The position numbers and the translations under genes are program-made. Shown here in pieces: positions 39,891 through 49,675 of a DNA stretch of 64,000 nt; position 1 is the stretch's first letter, and every line of letters starts with the position of its first letter. The notes beneath the pieces are model-generated. The model searched no databases. It was not told where the DNA came from and was given only the letters and a program-made list of their open reading frames with translations. The DNA is from Draconibacterium sp. (GTDB lineage: Bacteria; Bacteroidota; Bacteroidia; Bacteroidales; Prolixibacteraceae), in contig JADIYN010000011.1 of the NCBI GenBank assembly GCA_016705335.1, positions 62,001 through 126,000 of the forward strand. The letters run 5' to 3'.

Positions 39891-41627
39891 ATGAAACAGA
39901 TACTCATATTTACACTGCTTATTTCCTTTGCAATCGTTGCAAAATCAGAATCAAAAGGAAAAATTGAAATTCCGCTCCGTTTCGACAGGTACTACAATTA
40001 TGATGAAGTTAACGAAGCTCTGAAAGCTTTGAACAAGGCTTATCCGGAAATGACAAAACTCGAAGTTGTTGGTAAAAGCGAAGAAGGCCGCGAAATTTAT
40101 GCGCTCACCATTAATAATTCAAAAACCGGTGAAGCATCAGGTAAACCAGGTGTTTATGTTGATGGTAATATCCACGGAAATGAAATTCAGGCCGGCGAAG
40201 TTTGTTTGTATTACGCAAACATGTTGCTTACAAAATATGGCGAAAACGAAAAAGTTACAAAAGCTGTTGACAGGAATGCACATTATATTTTGCCTGTTGT
40301 AAATGTTGACGGTCGCTACCACTTTTTTGCCGATGCACACACACCAAGTTCAAGCCGGAGTATCAGGATTCCAAAAGATGATGACAATGACGGGCTGTTT
40401 GATGAAGATGCCCCCGATGATCTGGATGGAGACGGGAGTATCACGCAAATGCGGATAAAAGATCCGAATGGTGAATATAAAACCGATCCTGATGATCCGC
40501 GGATTTTAATACGCGTTGAACCGGGCAAAAAAGGTGAATATACTTTATTGGGTTCTGAAGGAATAGATAACGACAACGATGGAAAACTCAATGAAGATGC
40601 TGAAGGATATTTAGATCCCAACCGCGATTGGGGAAATAACTGGATGCCACGGTATGTGCAAAGCGGGGCAGGAAATTTTCCGTTTTCAGGGGTTGGAATC
40701 AAAGCTGTGAGTGAATATATCATGAACCGCCCCAATATTATTGTTGCATTTTCTTTTCACAACAGTGGCGGAATGTGGTTGCGTGTACCTTCTGATAAAT
40801 CAATCATAATCGACCCATCAGATATTGCAGCTTATGATGTAATCGGAAAAAATGCCATTAAAATTACGCCCGGATATGTTTACCATGCTTCATTGGATCT
40901 TTATCCAACCTACGGCGATTCGGATGGCCAATTGTTTTTTAACTATGGAATTTTTTCGTTTGTTGGGGAACTTTTTCAACAGGAACAGCAAACCTACCGT
41001 GAGAAAACAGACAAGCCTGCACAAAGGTCTGAAGAAAGCGGACGAAGAGGTGCAAATCCTGATGAAGCCCGTGAACAAATGAAATTTAACGACCATTTGG
41101 CTCAAGGCGAAATGTATAAAGAATGGCTTACATACAATCACCCACTTATGGCGAAATTGAAATTGGTGGTTGGGTTAAAATGACGTCGCGCCTGCCCCAG
41201 ATTTTTATGTTGCAGGAACTGGTTCACCGCAACGCTTCGGTGGTTTTTCTTGCTGCTGAAAATACACCAGAAATTTCGATGGAAGTGTTTGAAGTAAAAG
41301 AAATTGGAAAAAACCTCAACCAGGTGCGGGTAAGACTGAAGAACAAAAATGGCTTGCCAACCATGACAACTGATTCATATAAAAACAAACTTTTTACACC
41401 CGATATGCTTAAAAGTAACCGGTGCAAAAGTTGTTGCCGGAGGAAAAATCAGCGATTTCAGGTTAAACAAAGTAAGCTACAAGGACGATAAACCGGAAAT
41501 CCAATTCCTTTCCATAACAAGCTACGGGACAGTTGAATACCAGTTTTTGATTGAAGGAAAAGGTGAGATTTCAATTAGCTATGAATCGCGGAAGGCAAAT
41601 AATGTAAAGGCATCAGTAAAATTATAA
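39891..41627 (+). CDS. M14-family zinc carboxypeptidase, secreted, frameshifted
   Basis: About 578 residues with a signal peptide (LIFTLLISFAIVAKS). The catalytic set is intact: DGNIHGNEIQAGE (His and Glu zinc ligands, near residue 92), FSFHNSGG (third zinc ligand) and FVGELFQQ (catalytic Glu). An Asp-rich calcium-type loop (DDDNDGLFDEDAPDDLDGDGS, around residue 160) is shared with the preceding paralogue. DPNRDWGNNW carries the conserved Asn-Arg substrate-binding pair. Frameshifts near 41150 and near 41420 precede the C-terminal beta domain, which ends at 41627 with NNVKASVKL. The two genes are separated by 2 bases, so they should be made together. Substrates may be peptides from surface proteins or peptidoglycan. 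Confidence 0.88.
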
Positions 41628-41650
41628 AAGCTGTTTAATTATTTCATAAA

Positions 41651-41683
41651 GGGGTGTTCGCGTTGGTGCGGGCGCCCTTTTTT
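41651..41683 (+). terminator. intrinsic terminator after the M14 operon
   Basis: A stem of about 10 bp (GGG, bulged G, TGTTCGC pairing with GCGGGCGCCC, with G-T wobbles), loop GTTGGT, is followed by TTTTTT at 41678-41683. It lies 24 bases after the second M14 stop codon and just before the end of the convergent HAD gene. Confidence 0.6.
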
Positions 41684-41685
41684 GC

Positions 41686-42146
41686 TTATTTCAAAAAAGG
41701 TAAGACCATGTTCAAAGTAATTCCATTTTTAACGAATTGCGCATGAACACCCATATATTTTCCCACCTCTTCTATATTTCTGTATTCATCATCAAAAAAT
41801 ACCATTTCTGAATACGGGATACCAAAATGATTGTGAATATTTTTAAATGCTGGATTTTACTTGTTGGGTAAATTTCCTTTAAATCAAAGTATTTACCAAT
41901 ATCCAAAAGATGAATTAAATCCTGTGCTCCTCCGGGTTCATAAGTTCGCGAAGCAACGGCAATGAATTTACTGTTTTCCTTTAACAAATTCATGATTTCA
42001 ATTACATAGGGATAGAGTCGAATCCACCTGCCTGACTGATCGAACAGTTTATTGTATTTCCAAAAATAAGGCGGATTTGTTGCATCGCACCAGGTATCTC
42101 CTGCATTCCAAAGAGTAAAATCCAAATCGAAAACAAACAGTTTCAT
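41686..42146 (-). CDS. HAD-like magnesium-dependent phosphatase (MDP-1/Acid_PPase type), frameshifted
   Basis: About 153 residues, cytoplasmic. The start FVFDLDFTLWNAGDTWCD matches the DxD nucleophile motif of the MDP-1 / acid phosphatase subgroup of the HAD superfamily. LYPYVIEIMNLLKENSKFIAVASRTYEPGGAQ holds motif II, and the segment after a frameshift near 41855 (FGIPYSEMVFFDDEYRNIEEV) holds motif IV. The C-terminus (NGITLNMVLPFLK) is reached in the shifted frame at 41686. The reference frame of the original reading ended earlier near 41772. Substrate is unknown; sugar phosphates and protein phosphotyrosine have both been reported for relatives. The gene is convergent with the M14 operon and 30 bases downstream of the DUF819 gene. 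Confidence 0.75.
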
Positions 42147-42176
42147 CGGTGAATTTAATATAAATTCAAAACTGAA

Positions 42177-43349
42177 TTAACTCAAATACATTGCAATTGA
42201 AACACCAATAAAAGTGCCGATTACATAGCCTAAAATCCCAACCAAAATTGCCGGCGTAACCATTTTCTTTTGTCCCAGCGAAGCTGCCATTGGAGCAGCA
42301 ACCGACGGTCCCATTATATTTGCAGCCGATGAAACTATAACTTCATATACATCGAGTTTGAATAATTTTGCCAGAAAAAGCAGGAAAAAGAAATGAAAAA
42401 ACATAATTATAAGGTAAAATCCCAGAACCGGCAAACCAACATTCAGCATGTCCTGCAGGTTTGAAGCCGCGCCAATTACTGCCAAAAAAATATACATCAT
42501 CCACAATCCCAGAGTATATGCAGTTTCTTCAAGTTTTTAAGTGATTTTGGGAATAAGTTGGCAACAAGAACTGCCAGTATTGTTATTAGTAAAATACTAA
42601 GATTTAGTTTGGTGTGAATTACCCGTTCAATTACAGGCGACAAAACAGTTCCTGCCCCAGCTACCAAAACAGCAATAGTTGCAGAAACTGCAATCCGTTC
42701 CAAAGTAATCGGGCTTTTGGTTTCGGGTTCAATTTCAGTTAAATTATCATTGTCAGTTTCGATACCCGGGTTTTTTGAAAAAACGCGTTAAAAATCCTAT
42801 TGTAGGAACAAAAAATAACAGTAAAACATAAATGTTGGCTGCAAAATTATCGATGGCAACAGTTGCCGTAAAAAGCGGGTTTGTACTGAAATTCAATATT
42901 TCGGCAGTGGCTACAAAGTTTACACTTCCTCCGATTAATGTGGCGGCAATTACTCCGGCAGTATTTCCGGAACCATCACCCAAATCAATTAAATTGTAAG
43001 CCAGAAAACTACCCAAAACTACACCGATTGCACCAATAATAAAGGCAATCAGCAATCTTCCGCTTTCAGTAATAATTTTAATCAGGTTCGAACTAAAAAG
43101 CATAAGTGGAATTGCAACAGGAATAAAATAACTGAAAACCATGGAATATACATCAACTTTTATCTCTGGATCGGAAGCCACAGGAATAATTCCTGTCATG
43201 GAAAGAACTGACATTGAAATCATCGTTACCAAAATTCCTGAGACTTTTCCAAACCACTTTTTATGTTCTGAATAAATTCCAAAAGCTGCAGCTCCAAAAA
43301 CAATGAACAATAAAACAAGATTATTATCCGGAGAAATAAATGATTGCAT
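42177..43349 (-). CDS. DUF819-family membrane protein, frameshifted
   Basis: About 390 residues with roughly 10-11 membrane segments. The N-terminal part (NNLVLLFIVFGAAAFGIYSEHKKW) and the glycine-rich GVIAATLIGGSVNFVATAEIL are typical of the DUF819 (YjcL-like) transporters. NIMGPSVAAPMAASLGQKKMVTPAILVGILGYVIGTFIGV near the end matches the second repeat. Frame changes occur near 42750 and near 42510. The family is thought to transport small solutes, but no substrate is established. The gene begins about 118 bases after the bidirectional terminator at 43468-43501 and is therefore probably a separate unit from the uronate operon. Confidence 0.8.
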
Positions 43350-43467
43350 TTTTAACTTATTATTACAATTAAATGCCGAATATATCTCGATTTTGTTGAA
43401 ATCTCAAAAAATAAATCGTTCTGAAAATTCAATTTGAATATCAAGATGTAATATTGAAATGCAGAAC

Positions 43468-43501
43468 AAAAAATCCCGGATGATTAATCCAGGATTTTTT
43501 T
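43468..43501. terminator. bidirectional intrinsic terminator after the uronate operon
   Basis: AAAAAATCC at 43468-43476 pairs with GGATTTTTT at 43492-43500, and an inner GGAT/ATCC stem closes a GATTA loop, with one mismatch between them. With A and T runs at both ends it can stop transcripts from either side. It lies about 55 bases after the ExuT stop codon. Confidence 0.75.
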
Positions 43502-43554
43502 ATATGAATTTAATACATGAATACTTAAATCATCATATCGCACGTAATATTAGG

Positions 43555-44889
43555 TTATTCCAGATTAATTCTTTTAAATTTTGGAACCAGTGCATGCATT
43601 ACAAACCATGCAATTATATAAGCCGTGGCACAAATCATAAACATGATCCCATAACCAATTTTAATATCACCTAATGCTTTGTAATGGTCAAATAACAATC
43701 CGGCAGCTTTTGCTATAAGAATTCCACCGACAGCTCCTGCCATACCTCCAATACCTGTTACAGAAGCAATTGCCCGTTTTGGAAACATATCTGACACTGT
43801 AGTAAAAATATTAGCCGACCAGGCCTGATGTGCTGATGCTGCAATGCCAATAATAATAACCGCAAACCACATACTAAATCCACCCATGTACTGCGCTGAA
43901 AGTACCGACAACGGGAACAACGCATAAATAAACATTGCTGTTTTTCGCGCTTTGTTGGCATCCATACCTTTTTCCATAAACCGTTTAGGCAACCAACCTC
44001 CAAATATACTTCCAACTGTTGTCATTGTATAAACAAGTGCTATTGGAAAACTCACCTCGGTACCAGTTAAACCATACTCTTCTTTAAGGAAAGCAGGTAA
44101 CCAGAAAAGGAAAAACCACCAAACCGGGTCGGTTAATAATTTACCCAAGAAAAATGCCCATGTTTGCCTGTATGTCAGCAATTTAAACCAACTTATTTTC
44201 TTTAATTCGGAACCATCTGCAGCAACAGTTTCTTCTTTGTCACTCATAATATGATCATACTCTGTTTGTTTTAGCTGACCATTTGCCAACTTTTTTTCAG
44301 GAGAATCATACATAACAAACCAAAACCCCAACCATATTAAACCAATTGCACCAGTAATAATAAAAGCTTCCTGCCACCCCCAGGTTACTGCAATCCATGG
44401 AACTACAAGTGGGGCAATAATTGCTCCAACATTTGTACCTGAATTAAATATGCCTGTGGCAAGTGCACGTTCTTTTTTTGGAAACCATTCAGCAGTAGTT
44501 TTTATTGCTGCCGGAAAGTTGCCTGCTTCGGGAACACCCAAAGCTGCACGAGCCACCCCAAATCCAAATGGTGTTTTTGCAAATGCATGACCAATTGCTG
44601 CTAAACTCCAACCAAATAATGATAATGCGTAACCGATTTTGGTACCGAATTTATCAATAATTCCTCCAACCAAAAGCATACCCGAAGCATAAGCAACTTG
44701 AAATATGATTACCAGATTGGCATAAACTGATTCATAATGTAATGGATCATCTCCAAAAGTCCGGCTGATTCAGAAATGGTTTCAACAGGCTGATTACCTG
44801 TCTGTCGAGATAATTGATGGTTGTGGCAAAAAATACAAAGCACAGATTCTCCAGCGGTATTTTCCAATTTTTTGATTGATTTCGTTCAT
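43555..44889 (-). CDS. exuT: ExuT-like hexuronate MFS transporter, frameshifted
   Basis: About 444 residues of the anion:cation symporter branch of the major facilitator superfamily (ExuT group). The N-terminal segment reads KYRWRICALYF and, after a frameshift near 44835, INYLDRQVISLLKP, a hallmark of this branch. GIIDKFGTKIGYALSLFGWSLAA holds the inter-helix motif A. PEAGNFPAAIKTTAEWFPKKERALATGIFNSG is the classic PEAxxFP...WFP signature, and a similar half-repeat follows with FGGWLPKRFMEKG. Another frameshift lies near 44760. It is the last gene of the uronate operon (14 bases after the KDPG aldolase stop) and likely imports galacturonate or glucuronate. Confidence 0.9.
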
Positions 44890-44903
44890 AAGATTGATTT
44901 AAG

Positions 44904-45575
44904 TTATTTTTTATAGTTCTTTATAATTTGCAACACTTCAGCACATTTTTCGGTAATATAGGCATAATTTTCATTCACTAAAACCTCTTTTGGAAATAGT
45001 TGCGAGCCCATTCCAACACAGGTTACACCGGCCTCAAACCATGCTTTTAAATTGTCTTCGGTTGGCGTAACTCCACCTGTTGGCATTATGCTCGCCCATG
45101 GCAAGGGGCCTAAAACTGCTTTTACAAACTCCGGCCCGCCCACCTGCTGACCCGGGAAAATTTTTACAATCTCTGCTCCAAGTTCATGTGCACGGTTAAT
45201 TTCTGTTACTGAACCGCAACCGGGGCTCCATGAAACTTTTCGTTTGTTGCAAACCCTCGCAGTACCTTCGTCAATTACCGGTGATACGATAAAATTTGCC
45301 CCAAGCGCAAGGTACATGGCGGCAGTTCCTTCGTCAATAACCGAACCTACACCCATTATCATTTCGGGGCAATTTTCGATTGTCCATTTATTAAGTTCTG
45401 CAAAAACAAGGGTTGCAAAATCACCCCGATTGGTAAACTCAAAAACGCGCGCTCCTCCGTCGTAACAAGCTTTTACAACTTTTTTGCAAACTTCTGCATC
45501 TTTATGATAGAACACCGGAACCATTCCGGTTTCCTTCATTTTAAGAGCTACTTGTATTCTTGTAAATTGTGACAT
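44904..45575 (-). CDS. KDPG/KHG aldolase
   Basis: Intact 223-residue class I aldolase of the Eda family, which splits 2-keto-3-deoxy-6-phosphogluconate into pyruvate and glyceraldehyde 3-phosphate. FEFTNRGDFA (about residue 45) has the catalytic Glu, and GAEIVKIFPGQQVGGPEFV the Schiff-base Lys (about residue 136). FIVSPVIDEG and MPTGGVTPTEDNL match the phosphate and substrate loops. I use the start at 45575 (MSQFTRI); the longer open frame to 45623 reads through a GC-rich repeat and is not coding. It lies between KDG kinase and ExuT in the uronate operon and completes the pathway with UxaC, UxaE and the kinase. The cluster lacks the mannonate steps. Confidence 0.93.
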   Translation of the reverse strand: MSQFTRIQVALKMKETGMVPVFYHKDAEVCKKVVKACYDGGARVFEFTNRGDFATLVFAELNKWTIENCPEMIMGVGSVIDEGTAAMYLALGANFIVSPVIDEGTARVCNKRKVSWSPGCGSVTEINRAHELGAEIVKIFPGQQVGGPEFVKAVLGPLPWASIMPTGGVTPTEDNLKAWFEAGVTCVGMGSQLFPKEVLVNENYAYITEKCAEVLQIIKNYKK

Positions 45576-45578
45576 ATT

Positions 45579-45610
45579 AAAAGCCCCCTCTGACTCCCCC
45601 GAGGGGGAGA
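45579..45610. repeat. GC-rich intergenic palindromic element, copy 2
   Basis: AAAAGCCCCCTCTGACTCCCCC followed by GAGGGGGAG forms a hairpin like the element at 26133-26170. A second small hairpin (AACCGG / CCGGTT) follows immediately, to about 45630. Confidence 0.6.
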
Positions 45611-45660
45611 ACCGGCGGAGCAACCGGTTTTCTATAATATTTTTTTAAAAAAATTCGTTA

Positions 45661-45736
45661 AGCCCCTCCTGTGGAGGGATTTAAGTAGGCCTCTTTTCCT
45701 ATCTCCCCTCCTGAGGAGGGGTCGGGGGAGGCTTTC
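45661..45736. repeat. GC-rich intergenic palindromic element, copy 3 (compound)
   Basis: AGCCCCTCC / GGAGGG at 45661-45679 and CTCCCCTCC / GGAGGGGTCGGGGGAGGCTT at 45702-45735 form a compound set of hairpins. Its left and right ends (AAGCCCC... and ...GGGGGAGGCTT) are inverted relative to each other. It lies between KDG kinase and KDPG aldolase, together with copy 2. Confidence 0.65.
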
Positions 45737-46770
45737 TTATCTCGCTACCCTGCCCGAAGCATCGCCGCCAATTAGTTTTTCAACTTCGTCAACGGTTACC
45801 TGGTTGTAATCGCCGTAAATGGTATGTTTTAAACAAGATGCGGCAACAGCAAAATTCAATGCTTTTTGGTCATCATTTTCGTAAGTAAGTAAACCGTAAA
45901 TCAATCCACCCATAAATGAATCACCGCCACCAACACGATCGACAATGTGTGTAATTTGATAGGTTGGTGATTCATAAAGTTTTTTACCGTCCCATAAAAT
46001 CCCGGACCAACTGTTGTGGTTGGCATTTACTGAACCTCGCAAGGTTGTAATTACCTTTTTGCAACGCTGAAATCTTGTCATAATTTGTTTTGAAACCGAT
46101 TCATAAGCTGCAGCTTCAACATGTCCGCCGGTTATATTTACTCCCTCCGGTTTAATTCCCAGAACCATTTCAGCATCTTCTTCATTTCCAAGAATAATAT
46201 CCGTTCCGGCAACAAGTTCAGGCATAACTTCGCCGGCTTTTTTGCCATATTTCCACAGGTTTTTGCGGTAATTCAAATCGCATGAAACAGTTACACCCAA
46301 TTCGTTGGCCTTTTTTATGGCTTCAAGACAAACATCGGCAGCACTTTGCGAAATGGCAGGCGTTATTCCTGTCCAGTGAAACCAACTGGCATTTTCAAAA
46401 ACTTTATTCCAGTCAATCATTCCCGGTTTAATTTCAGAAACAGCCGAATGAGCCCTGTCGTAAACCACTTTGCTGCCGCGACTTACAGCTCCTGTTTCAA
46501 GAAAATATATTCCGAGACGATCACCACCCCAAACAATATTTTCAACCCCAACTCCATATTTGCGTAAATCCATTAAACAGGCCTGTCCTATATCATTTTT
46601 TGGAAGTCGAGTTACATAATCGACAGGAATACCAAAATTGGCAAGCGACACGGCAACATTTGCTTCTCCACCACCAAATGTGGCATTTAGTGTATTGCTT
46701 TGTGAAAAACGCAAATAATCAGGTGTTGACAATCTCAACATTATTTCGCCAAAAGCGACAACTTTTTCAT
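45737..46770 (-). CDS. kdgK: 2-keto-3-deoxygluconate kinase (PfkB family), frameshifted at the start
   Basis: PfkB-family kinase that phosphorylates 2-keto-3-deoxygluconate to KDPG in uronate breakdown. From 46770 the sequence reads MKK, then after one lost A in an A run VVAFGEIMLRLSTPDYLRF, the standard KdgK N-terminus. NATFGGGEANVAVSLANFG is the substrate-binding motif. The C-terminal signature DRVGGGDSFMGGLIYGL contains the catalytic Asp. The NATFGGGEAN and SWFHWTGITPAIS segments favour KDG over ribose or fructose. About 344 residues. Flanked by UxaC (27 bases upstream) and the KDPG aldolase. Confidence 0.9.
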
Positions 46771-46797
46771 AGAAAATTAAAATTAGAAAATTAGAAA

Positions 46798-48198
46798 TTA
46801 GAAATTGAAATATGCTTTTGCATTATTGAAACAGATATTCTCAACCATTTTACCCACTAATTCCATGTCATGCGGAATTTCGCCATTTTCGATATCGTTG
46901 CCTAAAATATTACACAATGTGCGGCGGAAATATTCATGGCGGGTGTATGAAAGAAAACTTCGTGAATCGGTTAACATTCCAACAAAACGGCTCAATAAAC
47001 CAAGGTTTGAAAGTGCGTTTATCTGTTTTTCCATCCCGTCTTTTTGATCGAGAAACCACCAGCCCGAGCCAAATTGCATTTTGCCCGGAACCGAACCATC
47101 CTGGAAATTTCCAATCATTGTACCAATCAACTCATTGTCGCGCGGATTTAAATTATATAAAACTGTTTTGGCAAGTTTGTTATTCAAATCCAGCCTGTCG
47201 AGTAATTTCGAAAGCGGTTTTGCAATTTCAAAATCTCCGATTGAGTCCAATCCAACATCAGCACCCAATTGTTTAAAAAGCCGCGTACTGTTATTGCGAA
47301 GAGCGCCAATATGAAACTGCTGAGTCCACCCTCGTGAATGGTCCATGATTCCAAATTCATACAACATTGCTGATTTAAACTTTAAAATTTCGGTTTGCGA
47401 TAATTCTGCCCCACCCCTTATTTTGGCAAATATTTTTTCAATTTCTTCGTTTGTGTAATCCTCTGCAATCGCAGTCTCCAAACCATGATCCGACAACCGG
47501 CAACCGTTATCATGAAAAAACTGGTGCCGATTATACAAAGCTCCGATCAAATTTGAAAAAGAATCGATTTCCTTATCAGCAGCATATGAAAGTTTATCGA
47601 GATATTTGTTGTAAGCTTTAACGTTTTCAACGGCCATTGCTTTGTCGGGGCGCCACGCGGGAAGCACAGCAACTTCAAAACCATCAGCTTTTATTTTTTG
47701 ATGATGTTCCAATGAATCTATAGGATCATCGGTTGTACAAATTGTATGCACATTGGCCATTCTGATAATTCCCCGAACAGAATACTCCGGAGTTTGCAGT
47801 TTGGCATTGCATTCGTCCCAGATTTCTTTGGCAGTTGATGGATTTAAAACTTTATCTATTCCAAAGAATTTTTTTAATTCGAGATGTGTCCAGTGAAAAA
47901 GCGGATTACGCAATGTGTAAGGCACAGTTTCCGCCCACTTTTCAAATTTTTCCCAATCAGAAGCATTGCCGGTACAATATTTTTCGTCAACACCATTTGC
48001 GCGCATTCCGCGCCATTTGTAATGGTCGCCGTATAACCAGATTTGCGTGATGTTTTCAAAGCGAACATCATCAGCAATTTGTTGTGGATTGATGTGGCAG
48101 TGATAGTCGAAAATTGGCATATTTGCCGCGTGTTTGTTATAAAGTTCCTTTGCGGTTTCGGTGTGCAAAAGAAAGTCTTTGTCCATAAATGGTTTCAT
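46798..48198 (-). CDS. uxaC: uronate isomerase UxaC
   Basis: Intact 466-residue glucuronate/galacturonate isomerase of the amidohydrolase superfamily. It isomerises D-galacturonate to tagaturonate and D-glucuronate to fructuronate. The first metal-site motif is in MPIFDYHCHINPQQIADD (about residues 28-45). THLELKKFFGI, CTTDDPIDSLEHH, LSDHGLE and MQFGSGWWFLDQKDGM are UxaC signatures, and SFLSYTRHEYFRR is the usual C-terminal segment. Length is normal for the family. The start may be 48198 (MKPF) or the in-frame Met 12 bases later. It lies between UxaE upstream and KDG kinase downstream. Confidence 0.95.
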   Translation of the reverse strand: MKPFMDKDFLLHTETAKELYNKHAANMPIFDYHCHINPQQIADDVRFENITQIWLYGDHYKWRGMRANGVDEKYCTGNASDWEKFEKWAETVPYTLRNPLFHWTHLELKKFFGIDKVLNPSTAKEIWDECNAKLQTPEYSVRGIIRMANVHTICTTDDPIDSLEHHQKIKADGFEVAVLPAWRPDKAMAVENVKAYNKYLDKLSYAADKEIDSFSNLIGALYNRHQFFHDNGCRLSDHGLETAIAEDYTNEEIEKIFAKIRGGAELSQTEILKFKSAMLYEFGIMDHSRGWTQQFHIGALRNNSTRLFKQLGADVGLDSIGDFEIAKPLSKLLDRLDLNNKLAKTVLYNLNPRDNELIGTMIGNFQDGSVPGKMQFGSGWWFLDQKDGMEKQINALSNLGLLSRFVGMLTDSRSFLSYTRHEYFRRTLCNILGNDIENGEIPHDMELVGKMVENICFNNAKAYFNF

Positions 48199-48308
48199 AT
48201 TGTTTTAATTTACTATTTTTTGATTTACTATTTACGATTGTCTGATAACGATTTAATTTTAGTTTTTTGCGTAAAATAGTAAATCGTAAATTTCAAAATT
48301 GTCAATTT

Positions 48309-49556
48309 TTATAAGTTGAATAATCTTTTCAGATGCCTGTCATATATATTTTCTTCAACACAACCACCAACTACATCGGCGTATTTTTTTAACAGACCTG
48401 TGTATTTATCGCCCATTTCAGCAGCAACTTTATAACCTACATGAATTAACTGGCGGAAGTTTGGATTGTAATCAGGGTGACCCGAAATGTGCCGCAAAGT
48501 ATTCGCAAACTTTTCACCGGTCCATGATTCAACTTCCTCCGGAGCTGGAAGCTGTGAATCGTTAATATCAATAACATCGGCATAAGGAGCACAAAGTTCA
48601 TCTTTTCGGGATAAAGCATTTGTATAAATTTCTTTGGCAACTTCCAGACCTTCATTACCTGAGATTGCCAAACCAATTACTTCTTCCAACCAGGTAGTTC
48701 CGGCAGTTTTTACATGAATTCCCTTATCGTATTTTTTGATGATTTCGGCCATTACAGGATAAATGGTGAATTTATCGGAACCCGAATGCACACTTAGTTT
48801 CAAATCATCGGGAAGTCCAAATTCACTGATTGCATATTCAATCACCAATACATCCTGTTCAAATTCTTTTGTAAATTGAGCAACATCGCCAACATAATCA
48901 ACTCCTTTATTAAAACGACCAGTAAATTTTGGTGCAATTGTCTGAACCGGAATATGTTCATTGGCAATCATTTTCAAAATAAAAAACAGCTCAACTGGAG
49001 TTTGCGGTGTTTCAACTTCATCCATTGAAACTTCAGTAACAAAATTGCCAACACCTTTTCTGGCAACAATGTGACGGTAAATTTTACCCGCTTCCTTTAC
49101 TGCCGCCAAATATTTTCCGGCAACTGATTTCAGCAAATCTTCTGTTATCTCAATTGGTTCATTAATACCAGGAATTTCAACTTTGTCGCCAAGTACAGCG
49201 CACAATTCAAAAAATTCCTCAACATCAGCAGCGTTCGATTCATTTCCAATATACATGGCAACGTCAAGCGTAAAAAAGTCAGCATGGTCGATAAACCTGT
49301 CAACATTTGTCAGATTTATATGATCGGCATCAACACAGTACGTGTCTTCCCACTCGAGAATCCGAACCGCTTCATCGGCTTCAATTCTTGTTCCTTCGGG
49401 TTCAGAATGAACAATGTTGTGTTCACGATTCGATTTATTCCAAACCGGTGTAACATCAACCCCATTATTTTTTGCTTTGATTATTGCTTTTAGTTGCGCT
49501 TTCCCTTCATGGTTAAAGCGATCACCAATTCCTAAACTGTATTTTCCAAGTTTCAT
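48309..49556 (-). CDS. uxaE: tagaturonate epimerase UxaE
   Basis: Intact 415-residue protein of the tagaturonate/fructuronate epimerase family. It interconverts D-tagaturonate and D-fructuronate, so galacturonate can enter the glucuronate branch without altronate. The N-terminus (GKYSLGIGDRFNHEGKAQLKAI) and the sections TYCVDADHINLTNVDRFI, FTLDVAMYIG and LSVHSGSDKFTIYPVMAEII are those I associate with this family. DADHIN and SVHSGSDKF hold likely metal ligands. It lies upstream of UxaC and downstream of the Nramp-like gene, so both isomerase and epimerase are made together. Confidence 0.9.
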   Translation of the reverse strand: MKLGKYSLGIGDRFNHEGKAQLKAIIKAKNNGVDVTPVWNKSNREHNIVHSEPEGTRIEADEAVRILEWEDTYCVDADHINLTNVDRFIDHADFFTLDVAMYIGNESNAADVEEFFELCAVLGDKVEIPGINEPIEITEDLLKSVAGKYLAAVKEAGKIYRHIVARKGVGNFVTEVSMDEVETPQTPVELFFILKMIANEHIPVQTIAPKFTGRFNKGVDYVGDVAQFTKEFEQDVLVIEYAISEFGLPDDLKLSVHSGSDKFTIYPVMAEIIKKYDKGIHVKTAGTTWLEEVIGLAISGNEGLEVAKEIYTNALSRKDELCAPYADVIDINDSQLPAPEEVESWTGEKFANTLRHISGHPDYNPNFRQLIHVGYKVAAEMGDKYTGLLKKYADVVGGCVEENIYDRHLKRLFNL

Positions 49557-49598
49557 TTTTATGATTTTTTTAATTATTCAAATTGAAAAAATATTTTC

Positions 49599-49612
49599 CG
49601 TGTACGAACACG
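49599..49612. promoter_or_regulatory. palindromic operator candidate upstream of uxaE
   Basis: CGTGT-ACGA-ACACG is a 5-bp inverted repeat with a 4-base centre, 43 bases before the UxaE start codon, in an otherwise AT-rich leader. It has the form of a repressor site (LacI- or GntR-type). No regulator gene is adjacent. Confidence 0.3.
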
Positions 49613-49675
49613 AAAGTATTGATATATTTTAAACTATCAAAAACAATTTTGCTGTTGTACAATTATAATTTGAAA

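Noticed and set aside
47874..48077. Short open frames overlapping uxaC on both strands
   Set aside because: UxaC is intact and fully accounts for the coding signal; the alternatives lack similarity to anything I recognise.
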